DNA of 48,800 nt from Anaerolineaceae bacterium (lineage in GTDB: Bacteria; Chloroflexota; Anaerolineae; Anaerolineales; Villigracilaceae): contig QZIJ01000056.1 in the NCBI GenBank assembly GCA_003598975.1, positions 1 to 48,800 on the forward strand, in the 5' to 3' direction. Below, one piece after another: positions 45,890-48,800 of the stretch. The notes under the pieces were generated by a model that searched no databases, was not told the DNA's origin, and worked only from the letters and a program-made list of their open reading frames with translations. A program made the translations under genes and the position numbers. How positions within the stretch are numbered: position 1 is the stretch's first letter; every line of letters begins with the position of its first letter.

Positions 45890-48800
45890 ATGGGTTCCGC
45901 TGAAGACTTTTACCAGTATGTTTTCAACACTACGACGCAAGGGGTCTTCCAATTCACGCCAAGGGGAAATTGTTTACGCGTTAATGCGGCCATGGCAAAG
46001 ATGTTCGGTTATGAGACGCCCTCCGAAATGATTGAGACGGTGAAGAGTGTCGCTAAACAGGTCTTTGTCCAGCCAGAATCATATAAGCAGTTCAAAAACG
46101 AATTGGAACAAAATCACGCCATCCTAGATTTCGAGGTTAAAGCCAAACGGAAAGATGGGACTGGTTTCTGGATTTTGATTAACGCCCAAACCACTCGCGA
46201 CGCGTCGGGCAAGGTCCAGTACTATTTCGGATTTGCGCGATACTTAAATTCACGGGAACAGATAACCAATCCTCACGGGCTGGCCAAGGTACATTTTCAA
46301 ACACTCGTTGAACAATCGCCAGTGGCTGTCTACATAGAAGCGCCACGGGATAATCTTCATTCCACCATTTATATAAGTTCACAAATTGAGACGATCACGG
46401 GGTACACGCCGGCCGAATGGAAATCAGTCGGGTTTTGGTATGCCGCCATCCACCCTGAAGACCAGAAGCGTTTTGCTGAAGAAAACGAGCATACAAACGC
46501 CACTGGCGAGCCCTGCGATATGGAGTACCGAATCATCCACAAAGATGGGCATATCGTCTGGGTTCGAGACCTTGCCAAATTGACCCGCGATGAAGACAAC
46601 AATCCGCTTTACTGGCAGGGCACTCTAATTGACATCACCGATCAAAAAAACCTTCAGGCCAGCATTCGTCAGAGCGAAGACCGCTTCCGAAAGGCCTTCC
46701 AAGCCAGCCCCATTGCCACCTGCATCACAACGCTGGAAGAGGGGTTGTTTTTGGATGTAAACGATGCCTATCTGCGCCTTTCAGAATTTCAGCGCGAGCA
46801 GATCGTTGGACGCACCGCCACTGAAATGATCTTCCTGGATAAACAAACCCGCGAAAAATGGGTCAGGGAATTCACGGCCGCGGGATTTTCCATGCGAAGT
46901 CAGAATTCGGTATTTGTGACAGCCAGTGGACAAAAACTGGAAACCATCGCTTTTTATGAAGGCATCGAGGTGGAAGGCAGGAAAGCCATTCTGTCCATGT
47001 TCTACGACATTACCAACCAGCAACGCGCCGAAACCGCCCTGAAAGAAAGCGAAGCGCGTTATCGCGCCCTGGTGGAACACATCCCTGCAATTTTTTACAT
47101 GGATGATGTTGATGAGTTACAAACGACGCGTTACATCAGCCCTCAAGTGGAGTCCATTACAGGGTACACGCCTCAGGAATGGATTTCTGATCCCGGCTTT
47201 TGGGAAAACCACATCCACCCCGATGACCGCAAGCGTATCCTGAGAAACGACGCGCTCACCACCCAGACCGGCGAGTCCTTTAGCGAGGAGTATCGCTTCA
47301 TTACACAGGGAGGACGGGAGATCTGGATCCAGGAAGAGGCGACGCTAATTCGAGACGAGGCAGGAGCCCCTCTTTTCTGGCAGGGTTTTATGATCGATGT
47401 CACCAGCAAAAGAGAGGCCCAGAATGCTCTGGGAGAGATTGCCAGCGCCTACCGTGGGTTGTTCGACAGTGTAACGGATGCCATCTACATCCAGGATTGG
47501 GGCGGGCGTTTCTTGGATGTAAATCTCGGCGCGGTCAAGATGTACGGGTATCCTCGTGAATTCTTCCTTGGTAAGACCCCCGAAGTGTTGAGCGCGCCTG
47601 GCATGAACGATTTCGAAGCGGTGAAAAAATCCCTGGAACGCGCATTCGAAGGTGTTACACAACAGTTTGAGTTTTGGGGAAAGCGAAAAAACGGTGAAAT
47701 TTTTCCAAAAGACGTGCATCTCTACAAAGGTACATATTTTGGACAGTCGGTCGTGTTTGCCATTGCGCGCGATATTACCGCGCGGCGAAAAGCGCAGGAT
47801 GACCGGGAACGCCAATTAAAGGAATTGTCCATCCTCCACGCCCTTGCAGTAGAAGTGACACGGGCGGCGGATGAAGATCAACTGCTCGAAAAGGCAACCG
47901 AGATTATCGGCTATACACTGTACACCGACAGTCTCGGCTTCCTGATGATTAGCGATGATGGAAAATTCTTTAGTCCGCATCCATCCTATAAAGGAATCGC
48001 GGATGCCGAAAAAATCCACCCATATCCAATTGGACGGGGTGTGACAGGAAGGGTGGCGGCTAGCGGCAAGCCTCTAAACATCCCGAATGTGCAAAAACTC
48101 AGAAATTACATTCAGATCAACCCGGACACAAGGTCGGAATTATGCGTCCCCATGAAGATCGGCAAACGCGTCATAGGAGTGATCAATTCCGAAAGTTCGA
48201 AAATGGGATTCTTCACCCAGAATGACGAGCGCCTGCTCGTTACAATCGCGGGACAGGTTGCCACCGGCATCGAACGATTACGAACCGAACGCGCTGAACG
48301 CGAACAACGCGTGCTGGCAGAGGCCTTGCGAGACATTGCATCCGCACTCAACAGTACGCTGGATTTCAACACAGTCATGAACCTGATCCTGGAAAATATT
48401 GACCGTGTTGTACCGAGTGAAACCGCCATGATCATGCTGATTCACGGCGATGTGGCTGTCCCTATCCGCCAGCGTGGATTTAAAAAGCGCGGATTGGTAA
48501 AGTGGATAAACGACTTACGCCTTCCGATTGAAACCATTCCCGATTTCAAACGCGCCGTCACTACCCATCAACCACAATTGGTTTCTGACACCGCCGCCGA
48601 TCCTGAATGGGTCAGCCTTCCCGAGACGCGATGGGTCCGCTCCTACCTGTGTGCTCCCATTATCGCAGAAAAAAAGGCAATCGGTCTCATTGCGCTTAAC
48701 CACGATAAGCCGAATTTCTTCTTTCAAAGAGACGCCGAGCGGTTGATGGCATTCGCGAATCAGGCGGCATCTGCCATCGAGAACGCGCGTCTTTTCGAGG
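45890..48800 (+). CDS. Multi-domain PAS/GAF sensor protein (3' end outside the window)
   Basis: 970 codons remain open to the window end. Starting MGSAEDFYQYVFNTTTQGVF, the chain shows five PAS domains at about 1-125, 135-260, 262-390, 392-510 and 515-640 (the second and fourth with the PAS_3 pattern YISSQIETITGYTPAEW and YISPQVESITGYTPQEW), followed by two GAF domains at about 655-805 and 820-970 (GRGVTGRVAASGKPLNIPNV; RSYLCAPIIAEKKAIGLIALN). No membrane helix, so a cytoplasmic sensor. The missing part is probably a histidine kinase or, less likely, a GGDEF or phosphatase domain. Similar PAS2 and PAS4 suggest internal duplication. Confidence 0.9.
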   Translation, partial: MGSAEDFYQYVFNTTTQGVFQFTPRGNCLRVNAAMAKMFGYETPSEMIETVKSVAKQVFVQPESYKQFKNELEQNHAILDFEVKAKRKDGTGFWILINAQTTRDASGKVQYYFGFARYLNSREQITNPHGLAKVHFQTLVEQSPVAVYIEAPRDNLHSTIYISSQIETITGYTPAEWKSVGFWYAAIHPEDQKRFAEENEHTNATGEPCDMEYRIIHKDGHIVWVRDLAKLTRDEDNNPLYWQGTLIDITDQKNLQASIRQSEDRFRKAFQASPIATCITTLEEGLFLDVNDAYLRLSEFQREQIVGRTATEMIFLDKQTREKWVREFTAAGFSMRSQNSVFVTASGQKLETIAFYEGIEVEGRKAILSMFYDITNQQRAETALKESEARYRALVEHIPAIFYMDDVDELQTTRYISPQVESITGYTPQEWISDPGFWENHIHPDDRKRILRNDALTTQTGESFSEEYRFITQGGREIWIQEEATLIRDEAGAPLFWQGFMIDVTSKREAQNALGEIASAYRGLFDSVTDAIYIQDWGGRFLDVNLGAVKMYGYPREFFLGKTPEVLSAPGMNDFEAVKKSLERAFEGVTQQFEFWGKRKNGEIFPKDVHLYKGTYFGQSVVFAIARDITARRKAQDDRERQLKELSILHALAVEVTRAADEDQLLEKATEIIGYTLYTDSLGFLMISDDGKFFSPHPSYKGIADAEKIHPYPIGRGVTGRVAASGKPLNIPNVQKLRNYIQINPDTRSELCVPMKIGKRVIGVINSESSKMGFFTQNDERLLVTIAGQVATGIERLRTERAEREQRVLAEALRDIASALNSTLDFNTVMNLILENIDRVVPSETAMIMLIHGDVAVPIRQRGFKKRGLVKWINDLRLPIETIPDFKRAVTTHQPQLVSDTAADPEWVSLPETRWVRSYLCAPIIAEKKAIGLIALNHDKPNFFFQRDAERLMAFANQAASAIENARLFE

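Noticed and set aside
45668-45890. Integrated prophage or genomic island at tRNA-Cys
   Set aside because: Only a 19-base duplicate remains; the interval is about 200 bases with no integrase or cargo.

Overview
The window looks like chromosome from an uncultured Anaerolineae-type member of the Chloroflexota. This is inferred from the style of the proteins: lipoproteins with Thr/Pro linkers, poly-glycine linkers, a LysM-bearing partner of an ECF sigma factor, MenA/MenG menaquinone enzymes, a PreP-type peptidase, an XdhD-like molybdenum hydroxylase and a CBS pyrophosphatase. The DNA is mostly GC-rich, interrupted by three AT-rich islands. No rRNA, CRISPR array, transposase or integrase was found.

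Layout. 1-1.53 kb: ATPase and permease of a NitT/TauT-type ABC importer. 1.58-5.3 kb: menA, a large membrane protein and ubiE/menG, so two late menaquinone steps sit close together. 5.3-9.3 kb: a hotdog thioesterase, then an ECF sigma factor overlapping a 951-residue membrane protein with a LysM domain. 9.4-10.4 kb: FAD subunit of a molybdenum hydroxylase and a small frameshifted glycine-zipper gene. 10.4-12.4 kb: AT-rich island with a HinfI/CcrM-like adenine methyltransferase overlapping an unrecognised gene. 12.5-22.8 kb: M16C peptidase, a fused Fe-S/Mo hydroxylase whose first [2Fe-2S] site has lost its cysteines, CBS pyrophosphatase, AT-rich pentapeptide-repeat membrane protein, TolB-like propeller protein and XdhC. 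22.9-29.8 kb: SPFH-HTH protein, nnrDE, small membrane proteins, SnoaL-like protein and a 605-residue aldehyde ferredoxin oxidoreductase. 30-32.6 kb: polar amino-acid ABC operon. 32.7-40.3 kb: SCP2 protein, hydrolase, tRNA-Leu, plsX, TrmH-type methylase, cupredoxin, ferredoxin, superoxide dismutase, PspC protein and EamA transporter. 40.3-42.4 kb: a lipoprotein gene whose codon use changes midway, then an AT-rich gene for a MopE-like surface protein of archaeal appearance. 42.4-48.8 kb: radical SAM/HhH protein, DUF2231 protein and c-type cytochrome pair, tRNA-Phe/Gly/Cys cluster, and a multi-PAS/GAF sensor cut by the window end.

Three patterns cut across the genes. (1) Many families of short palindromic or repetitive elements lie between genes, and related sequences also appear in frame inside coding regions (xdhD-like, nnrDE, eamA, radical SAM, the xdhC tail), where they encode linkers or tails. 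(2) Six genes have a -10-like hexamer ending 6-7 bases before the ATG and no clear Shine-Dalgarno sequence, which suggests leaderless mRNAs. (3) The AT-rich islands look horizontally acquired, and the 40.5-42.4 kb one might instead be an assembly chimera.
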